Positions 32,066 through 40,159 of a stretch of DNA of 42,360 bases are shown piece by piece. Within the stretch, counting starts at the first letter, position 1. The number at the start of each line of letters is the position of its first letter. The DNA is taken from positions 1 through 42,360 of the forward strand of contig QKAV01000166.1 in NCBI GenBank assembly GCA_003247185.1, in the 5' to 3' direction. A program made the position numbers and the translations under genes. The notes under the pieces were generated by a model, which worked only from the letters and a program-made list of their open reading frames with translations, was not told the DNA's origin and ran no database searches. The DNA comes from Crocinitomicaceae bacterium. GTDB lineage: Bacteria; Bacteroidota; Bacteroidia; Flavobacteriales_D; Crocinitomicaceae.

Positions 32066-33678
32066 TCTTTACTAAAATAACGTTTAAATCGTTTCACGAA
32101 AGAATAGAGAACTAATAAGACGGATACAAAGGAAAAGCTTCTTCCAAAAACGTCTCCGAATTGGGTGTAAAATGTTTGTTCCTGATTGCGTTTTATGGTA
32201 CCTGAGATAACGTCCGGAACCCACCATTCCGTTGCAGACAACAAGTCTCCACGCTGGTTTACGAAACAACTGGTTCCTGTATTTGCAGCACGAACAACCG
32301 ATCTGCGATTCTCAATTGCTCTCAGACTTGCAAAACTCGCATGTTGCTTATACCCGGGGGTGTTTTTCCACCAACCGTCATTCGTGATAATACAGATAAA
32401 CTCGGCTCCTTTTCGACACTGTTGAGAGACAAATTCACCAAAAGCAGACTCGTAGCAGATAACCGGAGCGAATCGTACTCCTTTGAGATCGAATACGCGT
32501 GGTTCCTTCTCTATTCCCAATGTCCCTGTTGTACCGCCCAGATCAATCGAAAGATCTTCCAGGAATGGGAGTGAAGACGCAAATGGTATTTTTTCAACTC
32601 CGGGAACGAGTTTTGATTTATGGATGAACGCAAATTCCGAAGAATCAATCAGTACAGATGTGTTATAATTTTCTACGTACCTTCCCTGATGTTCGAGGTA
32701 GAAGGAAGCATAGGAATGCTTTTGATCAAAAAACTCATGCGTGCTGGCTCCGATGCAAATAGGTTTCCGGTGCAGTCTGCCTGATTGAGATAGAAAATAA
32801 CTTTTCAGCATATTTCCATAAGAATAGGGTCGGTCCGTTTCGCTCTCGTCAAAGCTTGAACTGATAGCCGTTTCCGGAGCAACAATCAAATCGGTTTCAT
32901 CAGTGACTTTCGTTGCGGCCAGATCAACCAATTTATCCAATTGAGAAAAGACGTCACTTGCAAATTTCTCATTGTAAGGATCAATATTAGGTTGAACTGC
33001 AACAACATTATAATTGCTTCCCTTTTCTTCTACCGTGAAATATTTAATCAGGGAAAAGATAAGCGGAGCAAAGAGAAAGAACCCGAGAACATAAAACAAT
33101 GGCGTTTGAATTCTTCGGCTTTCTTTAAGCACATATATATTGCTTATTATGCGGAAGACCATCAAGTTGATAATCAAGATCCACATACTTCCTCCAAGTG
33201 CTCCTGTATGGTCATACCATTGGATCCAACTTGGACGGATGCTAAATGTATTTCCGAGCGTTAACCAGGGCCATGAACTTTCCCAGTTGTAATGGAAATA
33301 CTCAAAACTAATCCAGTAGATAATCAATGCAATATAACCTTCCTTTCTTCCCAGGCTTCGTTTCGTAAAGTGGAAGACCTGAAAAACAACGGTCATGATA
33401 AGCGTGTTGAGGACAAATGCCATGATGGCCCCTTCGGCACTGGCGTAATATACCCACCAGGTCGTTCCGATGTTATAGATGAAAAAGGTAAGGTAGCTAT
33501 GAATAAAAAGCTTTCGGGCTCTGTATCCGTTTCGATGGATATTGTCTTCCACCAGTAATAATGGAACCCATGCAATAAAAACCAAAGGTGTCAGGCTTCC
33601 GGTGAATGGAAATGAGATGACCATCAGGAGACCTGAAAGCAGGCTAAGCAAATAGCGATGTTTTCGTTCTAACTTCAT
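32062..33678 (-). CDS. lnt: apolipoprotein N-acyltransferase
   Basis: The 538-residue inner-membrane enzyme adds the third acyl chain to lipoproteins. The N-terminal half has six to seven membrane segments, beginning RYLLSLLSGLLMVISFPF. The C-terminal nitrilase domain holds the catalytic triad Glu269 (IVAPETAIS), Lys354 (HKSKLVP) and Cys408 (VICYES), and TNDGWW. The triad is complete. The ATG at 33678 directly follows seven T residues of a hairpin-terminator, leaving no room for a ribosome-binding site; a TAACTTTG box lies before the hairpin. It is coupled to an ECF sigma gene. Confidence 0.95.
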   Translation of the reverse strand: MKLERKHRYLLSLLSGLLMVISFPFTGSLTPLVFIAWVPLLLVEDNIHRNGYRARKLFIHSYLTFFIYNIGTTWWVYYASAEGAIMAFVLNTLIMTVVFQVFHFTKRSLGRKEGYIALIIYWISFEYFHYNWESSWPWLTLGNTFSIRPSWIQWYDHTGALGGSMWILIINLMVFRIISNIYVLKESRRIQTPLFYVLGFFLFAPLIFSLIKYFTVEEKGSNYNVVAVQPNIDPYNEKFASDVFSQLDKLVDLAATKVTDETDLIVAPETAISSSFDESETDRPYSYGNMLKSYFLSQSGRLHRKPICIGASTHEFFDQKHSYASFYLEHQGRYVENYNTSVLIDSSEFAFIHKSKLVPGVEKIPFASSLPFLEDLSIDLGGTTGTLGIEKEPRVFDLKGVRFAPVICYESAFGEFVSQQCRKGAEFICIITNDGWWKNTPGYKQHASFASLRAIENRRSVVRAANTGTSCFVNQRGDLLSATEWWVPDVISGTIKRNQEQTFYTQFGDVFGRSFSFVSVLLVLYSFVKRFKRYFSKE

Positions 33679-33707
33679 AAAAAAAGGGGCCGGTTAAACC
33701 GACCCCT
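33679..33707 (-). terminator. terminator abutting the lnt start codon
   Basis: On the minus strand AGGGGTCGGT pairs with ACCGGCCCCT with one G/T-type wobble, followed by seven T residues and then the lnt ATG. It should end the OmpA-protein transcript. Confidence 0.8.
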
Positions 33708-33715
33708 CAAAGTTA
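33708..33715 (-). promoter_or_regulatory. -7 box (TAACTTTG) of the lnt operon
   Basis: Minus-strand TAACTTTG fully matches TAnnTTTG. It lies right after the stop codon of the upstream gene. Transcription would begin at about 33703, within the first arm of the hairpin, so the resulting transcript would lack part of the hairpin. Confidence 0.5.
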
Positions 33716-33720
33716 TAGAC

Positions 33721-36270
33721 TTATTTGAAAATGATGGTCATTTCCACCCTTCTGTTCTTTTGTCGACCTTCAGGTGTATTGTTGTCGGCAATCGGTTGCG
33801 TTTCACCGAAGTAAAGTGCAACTAATCTGTCCGCAGCAATTCCTTTCGATTCCATGAAGCGTTTCACAGCTTCTGCACGTTTTTTCGAAAGAACCAGGTT
33901 AGCCTGAGCATCACCAACGTTATCCGTGTGACCGGAAATCTGAAGTCTCCAATCCGGTTTTTTGTTCAGTACTTCTGCAAGTTCTGTCAACGATGGGATT
34001 GAGCTTTCCTTAATGATATCCTTACCTGTTTCGAATTCAAGGTTTTCGAATGCAGTTTTAAGGATTTCTTCCACTTCTTTCTCAATCTCAGGACATCCTT
34101 CATTTGATACCGGACCAGGAGTATTCGGACACTTATCATCTTTGTCTAATACACCATCTTCGTCTGTATCCTGGTAAGGACAACCTTTGTTAGCGATTGG
34201 TCCCGCAAGTGTAGGACATTGGTCGTCTTTATCTAATAATCCGTCACCATCAGTATCCGGCCATGGACAACCATTGTTTTCTTTTGGACCAGCTTCAGTA
34301 GGACAATTGTCAATGAAGTCGAACAATCCGTCGTTATCCGTGTCAGGACAACCATTGTTCACCAATGGACCTGCAACATCCGGACATGCATCTTCGTCAT
34401 CAATGATTCCATCACCATCCGTATCAGGACAACCATCGAATTTTGCCAAACCGGCAACATCCGGACATTTGTCTTTAGGGTCAATAATGCTATCGTTATC
34501 TCTATCCGGACATCCTTTGAATGCAGGGTCACCTGCAAGTTCAGGGCAATCGTCATCTTTATCCGGAATCTTATCACCATCTGTATCCGGACATCCGTTG
34601 AATTCAGCAAGGCCTGGCTCGTTCGGACAAAGATCATCCAAATCTTTAATACCATCACGGTCAGTATCCGGACATCCACGGAATTCCCAAACACCAGGAA
34701 CTACCTCACATTCATCCAGTTTGTCAGAAACAAGGTCACCATCAATATCGCTAGGATGACCGTAAAGAACCGGAACACGAAGGCCAGCATAAATTCCTGC
34801 TCCCCGTACTTTTCCGGAAGCAAATAATGTTCTGAAATCCGTAAATCCAACTGTCAGAGGTCCAAGACGTGTACCGATACCTGCTTTGAATCCTGAATAT
34901 TTGTTGTACGATAGTGGTAAATGTACACCAAACCATGAGTGATCAAAACTTGGCGTGATTGAGAATTGATTAGCAGTTCTTACACGGTGAGGATTCTTTC
35001 TGTTTTGAATACTCAACATTCCGGTAGCGTTTACGTAGAAGTACTTCCAGATATGGTAGTCAAACTGAAGACTAGCCGCTGTTGGCAACTGCATAAAGAA
35101 CGTTTTGTCATCACTCACTGAGTTCCAGTCCGGATCATTGGTAATCAAAGAGTCGATAATACTATCCACTCCCTGCAAACTTCCGGCGTGATCAAATACT
35201 TTTAGGTTAAACAGATTCTGCTCGTTAACCGTAAAATCCTGACTTAAGCTTCCTTTGGCAAACTTCATTCCCCCGATATCCAGGATTGAAGCACCTACAC
35301 GAATTTTATATTTTTCTTTATCCTGACGCCAGATGTTTGTTTTACCATCCATGTCATATTTGTACTCTTTCCAGTCCGGACGCCATTCGTAAACGAATCC
35401 AAGGTCCATTCCAAGACCAAATTTAGAAGCGACCTGTACATTATCTCCATTTAATATTCCCTGTGAGTGACCATAAGAGAAATCTCCTGACAAATATTGC
35501 GATGTATCTCCATTGAACAGGTTGTAGGAGAAGTTGCTGGTGTTGATATAAGCTGCCGTATAACCGCTTAACCATTTTGCTTTACCTCCGGCTTTCATGA
35601 AGTGCTCTCCGTCGTCTTTGATCACCTGAGAGTAGATCAAACCATATTCCATCCAGGACATGTGGTTCAAACTCAATAGTTTTTCGTCGAACTTGGCATT
35701 CCATAATTGCGAGTATTCCAAAGAGTTTTCGGACAATACCGCCAATTTCGGATCCACGTCGTCCAGGTTTGTTATCGATCTGAATTTTACAGCAGCTCCC
35801 ACTGCAATTTTCGGATTGATGTGGAACATGAAGTTTAGTACATCAACCTGAATATTGTTGTATACGCCAAAACGTTTTTTTGTATTCAGATCTTCAGCGT
35901 AGTATTTTGTGATGTATCGATCCATAAATGTGGAATCCGGAATCATCCAGTCGTTGTACGGGTTAGATCCGCCCGGGATAAGACCTGAAGAATCGGTTGC
36001 AGTAGGATCATCTGATTTGAATGATTTTACCCACCATTTCGGCATGTCTCGTGTGTCAAAACTGGCAGCATTGGTCCATGCGCTAAAGTTAAAAGAGGCC
36101 AGATTCATATCGAAGACAAAACGTCCGTCTACGAAACTGGCAGGGTTTAAATCCGTACCCATTACACCGCTATAGTTGCTCTGAGGTATTCCCAGGTAAT
36201 TCTGAGATTGCGCAAAAAACAACGTCCCTAGTGTAAAGGCACCGGAAATCATGAACTTGGTTAACTTCAT
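33721..36270 (-). CDS. DUF5723 / thrombospondin type-3 / OmpA cell-surface protein
   Basis: The 849-residue protein has a signal peptide (about 1-22), a DUF5723 outer-membrane barrel-like region (about 25-500), seven to eight calcium-binding thrombospondin type-3 repeats (about 508-728, repeated DTDGDG...D..CP and NGCPDTD), and a C-terminal OmpA domain (about 738-849; ISGHTDNVGDAQANLVLS, RRVEM) that binds peptidoglycan. Such proteins link outer membrane and cell wall. It is cotranscribed with the 713-residue protein encoded 9 bp upstream, suggesting a complex. Confidence 0.93.
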   Translation of the reverse strand: MKLTKFMISGAFTLGTLFFAQSQNYLGIPQSNYSGVMGTDLNPASFVDGRFVFDMNLASFNFSAWTNAASFDTRDMPKWWVKSFKSDDPTATDSSGLIPGGSNPYNDWMIPDSTFMDRYITKYYAEDLNTKKRFGVYNNIQVDVLNFMFHINPKIAVGAAVKFRSITNLDDVDPKLAVLSENSLEYSQLWNAKFDEKLLSLNHMSWMEYGLIYSQVIKDDGEHFMKAGGKAKWLSGYTAAYINTSNFSYNLFNGDTSQYLSGDFSYGHSQGILNGDNVQVASKFGLGMDLGFVYEWRPDWKEYKYDMDGKTNIWRQDKEKYKIRVGASILDIGGMKFAKGSLSQDFTVNEQNLFNLKVFDHAGSLQGVDSIIDSLITNDPDWNSVSDDKTFFMQLPTAASLQFDYHIWKYFYVNATGMLSIQNRKNPHRVRTANQFSITPSFDHSWFGVHLPLSYNKYSGFKAGIGTRLGPLTVGFTDFRTLFASGKVRGAGIYAGLRVPVLYGHPSDIDGDLVSDKLDECEVVPGVWEFRGCPDTDRDGIKDLDDLCPNEPGLAEFNGCPDTDGDKIPDKDDDCPELAGDPAFKGCPDRDNDSIIDPKDKCPDVAGLAKFDGCPDTDGDGIIDDEDACPDVAGPLVNNGCPDTDNDGLFDFIDNCPTEAGPKENNGCPWPDTDGDGLLDKDDQCPTLAGPIANKGCPYQDTDEDGVLDKDDKCPNTPGPVSNEGCPEIEKEVEEILKTAFENLEFETGKDIIKESSIPSLTELAEVLNKKPDWRLQISGHTDNVGDAQANLVLSKKRAEAVKRFMESKGIAADRLVALYFGETQPIADNNTPEGRQKNRRVEMTIIFK
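34087..34749 (-). repeat. thrombospondin type-3 repeat array within the OmpA-type gene
   Basis: About 28-29 codons repeat seven to eight times (D-T-D-x-D-x-x-x-D-x-x-D-x-C-P ... G-C-P). The repetitive DNA keeps a long antisense frame open on the plus strand; that frame is not a gene. Such arrays can change copy number. Confidence 0.85.
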
Positions 36271-36279
36271 AACGTTTGT

Positions 36280-38421
36280 TTAGTAGTTTAAGTAATAAGT
36301 GACCACAAACTGACCGACAACCGTAGTAACGATCAACTCATCGTCTTTGTTTTCAAGTAGTACTTTATTCTGTCCTTCAAATGGTTTAGTCGATATCCGA
36401 TTACCATTAGACATATACAAATATACATTATTCTCCAAACCGTCAAGTAAAGCCAGTATTGTCTTTCCATCAACAGTCTGGGTGAGATCAACAGAACTCA
36501 ACTCTTCCGAAGGTAAAACGATGGTTCCGTAAGGGATGCCGTTTTCATTCGTAAGGACCAGTTCCGCATTGTTTTTGATCAGTAAAGTGCGTTGAAGATC
36601 ATGTTGCGGCGTAATAAAAGTTCCATTTCGGTCTCCAAGTTTGGATGTGATTCCCTTCTGATCCGTTTTATTCAGTTTCCCATCCGTTAGGGTGTACAAA
36701 AAGATTTCATTCGGAAACTTAAGCTGAACATAATTGCTTGTTATAGGGAATGAGCGATACTCTCTGCGTTTCTCAATCTCATACATCACAAACTTACCTT
36801 CTCCGGATATGCCGGCAAATAATTTGGATTGACTTGCCCAAACAATAGGTTTGCTGGTCGCAGCTACAGAAAGTTTTAAGATGTTGATTTCTCTGCCTTT
36901 TGCGTCAAATTGGTATACCTGATTACCACTTGGGACCAAAAAATAACCGGTTCCTTTCCAACGATAAAAGGTAATGTCACTGCTTGGGGATACATCCAGT
37001 GCAACCGGGAATCCTGTTGGTGAATTTCCTTTATTGTCGAAGAGGAATAATTGATCTGCTGTACAGAAGAAATAGTAATTGGAACCATTGTCAAAAATAT
37101 CTGCGGAAGTAACAGGGGTGGTTGGCGCTGAACCGACTTCTTTACTCCATTTCAAAGTCCCGTTTTGGTAGAAGGCGACCTTGCCTGTTTTTCCTAATAG
37201 GAAGCATTCATTCTTTTTTGCATTCATCCAGAAATCAGAAACATCCTCTCCGAGGCTCCTGGAGACAGGTTTGTATGAAATAGTGGATTTTGATTCCGTC
37301 TTATTACTCAGATTTACATAGTTGCGCATCAAAGTATTTTTATAGATCGAAGCAGAAAAGAGTTCATCTTTGGAGTAGCTCCGTTCTGAAACTGATTTGG
37401 GCAATTTCACAAATAATTGAGTGTGAAAATCATTATTTAAAGCAATCGTATTTCCCAGTCGGTAATCTGAAATAAGTTGATCGCAGGTTTCCTTGGATTC
37501 CGCAATGATGATCAGATTATCCAGATAGGCATAGGTGTATGATTTTCCCTTGGAAGGGAAATTACGCGTTAAAGCAATATCGAAACGCGTAGTATCGAAA
37601 CTTTGGGTGAAATCACTCAATACCAGATCGGGGTCCTGGCCTTCCTGGAAGTCAGCTACGATAGCGTGTTTTCCTTCAATGGTAACATCACAAAATCCCT
37701 TGCTCAGCCACAAAAACATGGGGCCATTTGCAAAAGTGGAGTCCAGTGATGAGTAGTAGTCACGCTCATAAAAATGGTAAGAACTGATATCGGCGGAGAT
37801 GTATTTAGCGAATACAGCGCCGTCATCTACTTTAGTGCCCGGAATATTATTATCAGGATTTGAGCTGTAGGTGATCAGTCCGTCCGATTTGAAATAATAC
37901 TCTGTTCTTTCATTCTTTTTTCCGCTTTGAAGGTTGAAAACAGTTGCACTGGCTTTTTTGTCGAAAATCAACTCATAGGATTTTGTATTCGCGACGTAGT
38001 GCTCGGTACTGAGATAGAGTTTAGTTTTAAAGAACTCTCCGGTGTAAGATCTGAAATGAATTTTTTTTCCATCGATCCTAAGTTCAGTTGACCCTGCAAA
38101 AAGTGCCTTTACACTTTCTGTATCCCAGGTCTTGTTGCGAATCAATAAAATCTGATTTCTTTTTTCGGATACATAGGCCTGATCATAAGCGTTTGAAGCG
38201 AGCGCATTAACAAGTTCGAAATTGGTACTCGTGTTCAATTCGGGGATTTGGCTTAATCGAACCTCTGATGGTCGTTGTAACAAGATCATGGATCCGTCTT
38301 CGGTACCGAATAGTTTGGTTGGGTCCAGCTGTAATTGACCTGTTTTCAGATCAAAAGCAATGTATCCCAGCCAAATGGCAGAGATGGCGATGATGAAATA
38401 GAGTAGTACGCGTTTAAACAT
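36280..38421 (-). CDS. membrane-anchored unknown protein with propeller-like C-terminus
   Basis: The 713-residue protein starts with an N-terminal membrane anchor (RVLLYFIIAISAIWLGYIAF), so most of it faces the periplasm. Residues about 30-360 look like a mixed alpha/beta region with no motif I recognise. Residues about 380-713 have repeated strand patterns like a PQQ/WD-type propeller (GKTGKVAFYQNGTLKWSKEV, YFFCTADQLFLFDNKGNSP, VYQFDAKGREI, FVMYEIEKRREY). It is 9 bp from the OmpA-type gene, and the two genes form an operon with a TACATTTG promoter box at 38432. Function unknown. Confidence 0.7.
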   Translation of the reverse strand: MFKRVLLYFIIAISAIWLGYIAFDLKTGQLQLDPTKLFGTEDGSMILLQRPSEVRLSQIPELNTSTNFELVNALASNAYDQAYVSEKRNQILLIRNKTWDTESVKALFAGSTELRIDGKKIHFRSYTGEFFKTKLYLSTEHYVANTKSYELIFDKKASATVFNLQSGKKNERTEYYFKSDGLITYSSNPDNNIPGTKVDDGAVFAKYISADISSYHFYERDYYSSLDSTFANGPMFLWLSKGFCDVTIEGKHAIVADFQEGQDPDLVLSDFTQSFDTTRFDIALTRNFPSKGKSYTYAYLDNLIIIAESKETCDQLISDYRLGNTIALNNDFHTQLFVKLPKSVSERSYSKDELFSASIYKNTLMRNYVNLSNKTESKSTISYKPVSRSLGEDVSDFWMNAKKNECFLLGKTGKVAFYQNGTLKWSKEVGSAPTTPVTSADIFDNGSNYYFFCTADQLFLFDNKGNSPTGFPVALDVSPSSDITFYRWKGTGYFLVPSGNQVYQFDAKGREINILKLSVAATSKPIVWASQSKLFAGISGEGKFVMYEIEKRREYRSFPITSNYVQLKFPNEIFLYTLTDGKLNKTDQKGITSKLGDRNGTFITPQHDLQRTLLIKNNAELVLTNENGIPYGTIVLPSEELSSVDLTQTVDGKTILALLDGLENNVYLYMSNGNRISTKPFEGQNKVLLENKDDELIVTTVVGQFVVTYYLNY

Positions 38422-38431
38422 AATTTCATCC

Positions 38432-38439
38432 CAAATGTA
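38432..38439 (-). promoter_or_regulatory. -7 box (TACATTTG) of the 713-residue protein/OmpA operon
   Basis: Minus-strand TACATTTG fully matches TAnnTTTG, 10 nt before the ATG at 38421. Another ATG at 38429 opens a 27-codon out-of-frame upstream ORF. Confidence 0.5.
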
Positions 38440-38499
38440 GAAAATCTGAGTGCTGGGTTGTTCTGTAGGAGAAGTTAGAAATGAACAAACAGATGTTTA

Positions 38500-39123
38500 C
38501 TAGAAAAGAGATAATTGTTCCGGCGGGATGAGTGTGAAACTCTGACGGTGAAAGGGGCTGTCGCCATGCTGCAGGATCGCATTCCGGTGTTCTTTGGTGG
38601 GGTAGCCTTTGTTCTGTTTCCAGTTGTACACCGGGAACTCTTCGTGTAATGCACTCATGAGTTCATCACGGACAGTTTTGGCGATGATGGATGCCGCTGC
38701 AATGCTCATGTATTTTCCGTCTCCTTTGATGACACAGGTATGATCTATATTCGGGTACTTATTAAATCGATTTCCATCAATTAACAGGTGATCCGGGATT
38801 TCTGACAACTGATCAATCGCTCTGTGCATAGCCAGAAAACTAGCATTCAAAATATTGATCCGGTCTATTTCCAGATGGTCAACAATACCTACTCCGAAGC
38901 AGAGAGCTTCCTTTTCAATTTCTATCCGAAGTTGATCGCGCTGTTTTTCATTTAGTTTTTTACTGTCATTCAAAAGATGATTTTTATAATCATGCGGAAG
39001 TATGACAGCAGCCGCTACCACAGGCCCTGCTAAACAACCACGACCTGCCTCGTCGCATCCGGCTTCCAGACGCTTCGATTCAAGAAAAGGGAGTAACGAA
39101 TATGTTTTTTTAATTTTTGGCAA
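38500..39123 (-). CDS. rnhB: ribonuclease HII
   Basis: The 207-residue enzyme removes ribonucleotides from DNA and RNA-DNA hybrids. The motif [14 protein letters not shown] holds the first two catalytic acidic residues; later Asp residues fall in LLIDG and [14 protein letters not shown]. It starts with TTG at 39123, because no in-frame ATG lies before the first motif. A TACATTTG box (39145-39152 on the minus strand) is the likely promoter. Confidence 0.95.
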   Translation of the reverse strand: MPKIKKTYSLLPFLESKRLEAGCDEAGRGCLAGPVVAAAVILPHDYKNHLLNDSKKLNEKQRDQLRIEIEKEALCFGVGIVDHLEIDRINILNASFLAMHRAIDQLSEIPDHLLIDGNRFNKYPNIDHTCVIKGDGKYMSIAAASIIAKTVRDELMSALHEEFPVYNWKQNKGYPTKEHRNAILQHGDSPFHRQSFTLIPPEQLSLF

Positions 39124-39144
39124 AAAAATTGTAGATTAGCTATG

Positions 39145-39152
39145 CAAATGTA
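39145..39152 (-). promoter_or_regulatory. -7 box (TACATTTG) of rnhB
   Basis: Minus-strand TACATTTG fully matches TAnnTTTG and ends 21 nt before the TTG start at 39123. Confidence 0.5.
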
Positions 39153-39168
39153 ATTTAAACAAGCAACT

Positions 39169-39534
39169 ATGAAAACTATAATAACAATCGCAATGTGTTT
39201 TTTGGGTGTTACAATGATGTACGCTCAGGACAATTTAGCAAAGAGTCACGGTGTTGAGGCTTTGCGTGCGAGTAAGACTAGCGGTGTTTATGAATTTACA
39301 CTTCCTTCAGGAGTTACCGGAGATCAGGTGGAGAAGAATTCGAAATATTATGAGTTGTATATGACGCCGACATTTGATGCAAATTCACATGAAGTAAAAA
39401 TTGTATTGAAAGAGAATTCTGATAAAAACAGATATACGGTAGCAAGATTCCTTACATCGTGCGGTGTTCAGGAGGTTGTTGTAGATGGAAAAAACTACAA
39501 TATGACTCAGTTTATTGAGACTTATCTGAAGTAA
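39169..39534 (+). CDS. small secreted protein of unknown function
   Basis: The 121-residue protein has a signal peptide (about 1-20, ...GVTMMYA-Q). The mature part of about 100 residues has a regular pattern of strands and helices (VYEFTLPSGVTGDQVEKNSKY / ELYMTPTFDANSHEVKIVL / RYTVARFLTSCGVQEVVVDGK), possibly an alpha/beta ferredoxin-like fold, with one Cys. It is monocistronic with its own strong terminator. No known family recognised; close small exported proteins are common in Flavobacteriales. Confidence 0.7.
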   Translation: MKTIITIAMCFLGVTMMYAQDNLAKSHGVEALRASKTSGVYEFTLPSGVTGDQVEKNSKYYELYMTPTFDANSHEVKIVLKENSDKNRYTVARFLTSCGVQEVVVDGKNYNMTQFIETYLK

Positions 39535-39560
39535 GATAGCTTAGAATAATTATAAATTAG

Positions 39561-39601
39561 ACCCTGACTCCCGGTAACTATCGGGATTGTCAGGGTTTTT
39601 A
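39561..39601 (+). terminator. terminator of the small secreted protein gene
   Basis: ACCCTGAC (39561-39568) pairs with GTCAGGGT (39589-39596), and an inner TCCCG (39569-39573) / CGGGA (39582-39586) stem continues it. T residues follow to 39600. The outer stem resembles the 5S terminator. Confidence 0.88.
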
Positions 39602-39644
39602 TTTGAATAAAAGTCTCAATATGTGCACTTTTGCAGAAATTTTA

Positions 39645-40106
39645 ATGAAGACTATGAAATACATTACACTATTAGCGATTTCTATTACACTACTGACAGG
39701 ATGTGCATCACATAAAAGTGCTTACGGTCCTGTGAAGATTGATGCCTCCAAAGCGATGAGCGTTGAGGAGATGTTGAAGGATTTTAAGGGGAAAACAGGC
39801 AGGGTAGAGTATACCTTTGAAGCGCCGTTGAACGAAGTATGTTCTAAGGCAGGATGCTGGGTGAACGTGGATAAAGGAAACGGAGAAACTTTTATGGTAC
39901 GCTTCAAGGATCATTTTACGATTCCGCCAGCTACACCTGTTGGAACACCTGCAATTTTCCATGGTTATGCATTCCAGGACACGGTATCTGTTGATTTATT
40001 GAAGCATTTTGCAGAAGACGCAGGGAAGTCTGAGGAAGAAATCGAAAAGATTACTGAGCCTAAAGTTACCTTCGGTTTTGAAGCGGATGGAATTATGTTG
40101 AAGTAA
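39645..40106 (+). CDS. DUF4920 lipoprotein
   Basis: From ATG 39645 the protein has 153 residues: a lipoprotein signal peptide with lipobox LLTGC, then a DUF4920 domain with the conserved Cys-containing segment EVCSKAGCWVNVDKG and FMVRFKDHF. The two Cys residues may bind metal or form a disulfide. ATG 39654 is an alternative start; the earlier TTG at 39603 precedes a CACTTTTG promoter-like box and is unlikely. Function unknown. Confidence 0.85.
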   Translation: MKTMKYITLLAISITLLTGCASHKSAYGPVKIDASKAMSVEEMLKDFKGKTGRVEYTFEAPLNEVCSKAGCWVNVDKGNGETFMVRFKDHFTIPPATPVGTPAIFHGYAFQDTVSVDLLKHFAEDAGKSEEEIEKITEPKVTFGFEADGIMLK

Positions 40107-40120
40107 TAAATAACTGACAT

Positions 40121-40155
40121 AAAAAAAAGGGAGCTGATTCAGCTCCCTTTTTTTA
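40121..40155. terminator. bidirectional terminator
   Basis: AAAAGGGAGCTG (40125-40136) pairs with CAGCTCCCTTTT (40140-40151), with further A/T pairs outside. It serves the DUF4920 gene and the convergent acyl-CoA dehydrogenase gene. Confidence 0.9.
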
Positions 40156-40159
40156 TTGC

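Noticed and set aside
34087-34749. CRISPR-like regular repeats
   Set aside because: The period corresponds to protein repeats inside a coding frame and the units are not identical; no cas genes are present.
34187-34759. 190-codon open frame on the plus strand opposite the OmpA-type gene
   Set aside because: It lies antisense to the thrombospondin repeats; the repeated GAT/GAC codons keep the opposite frame open. Its low-complexity Ser/Pro/Gly composition fits no protein family.
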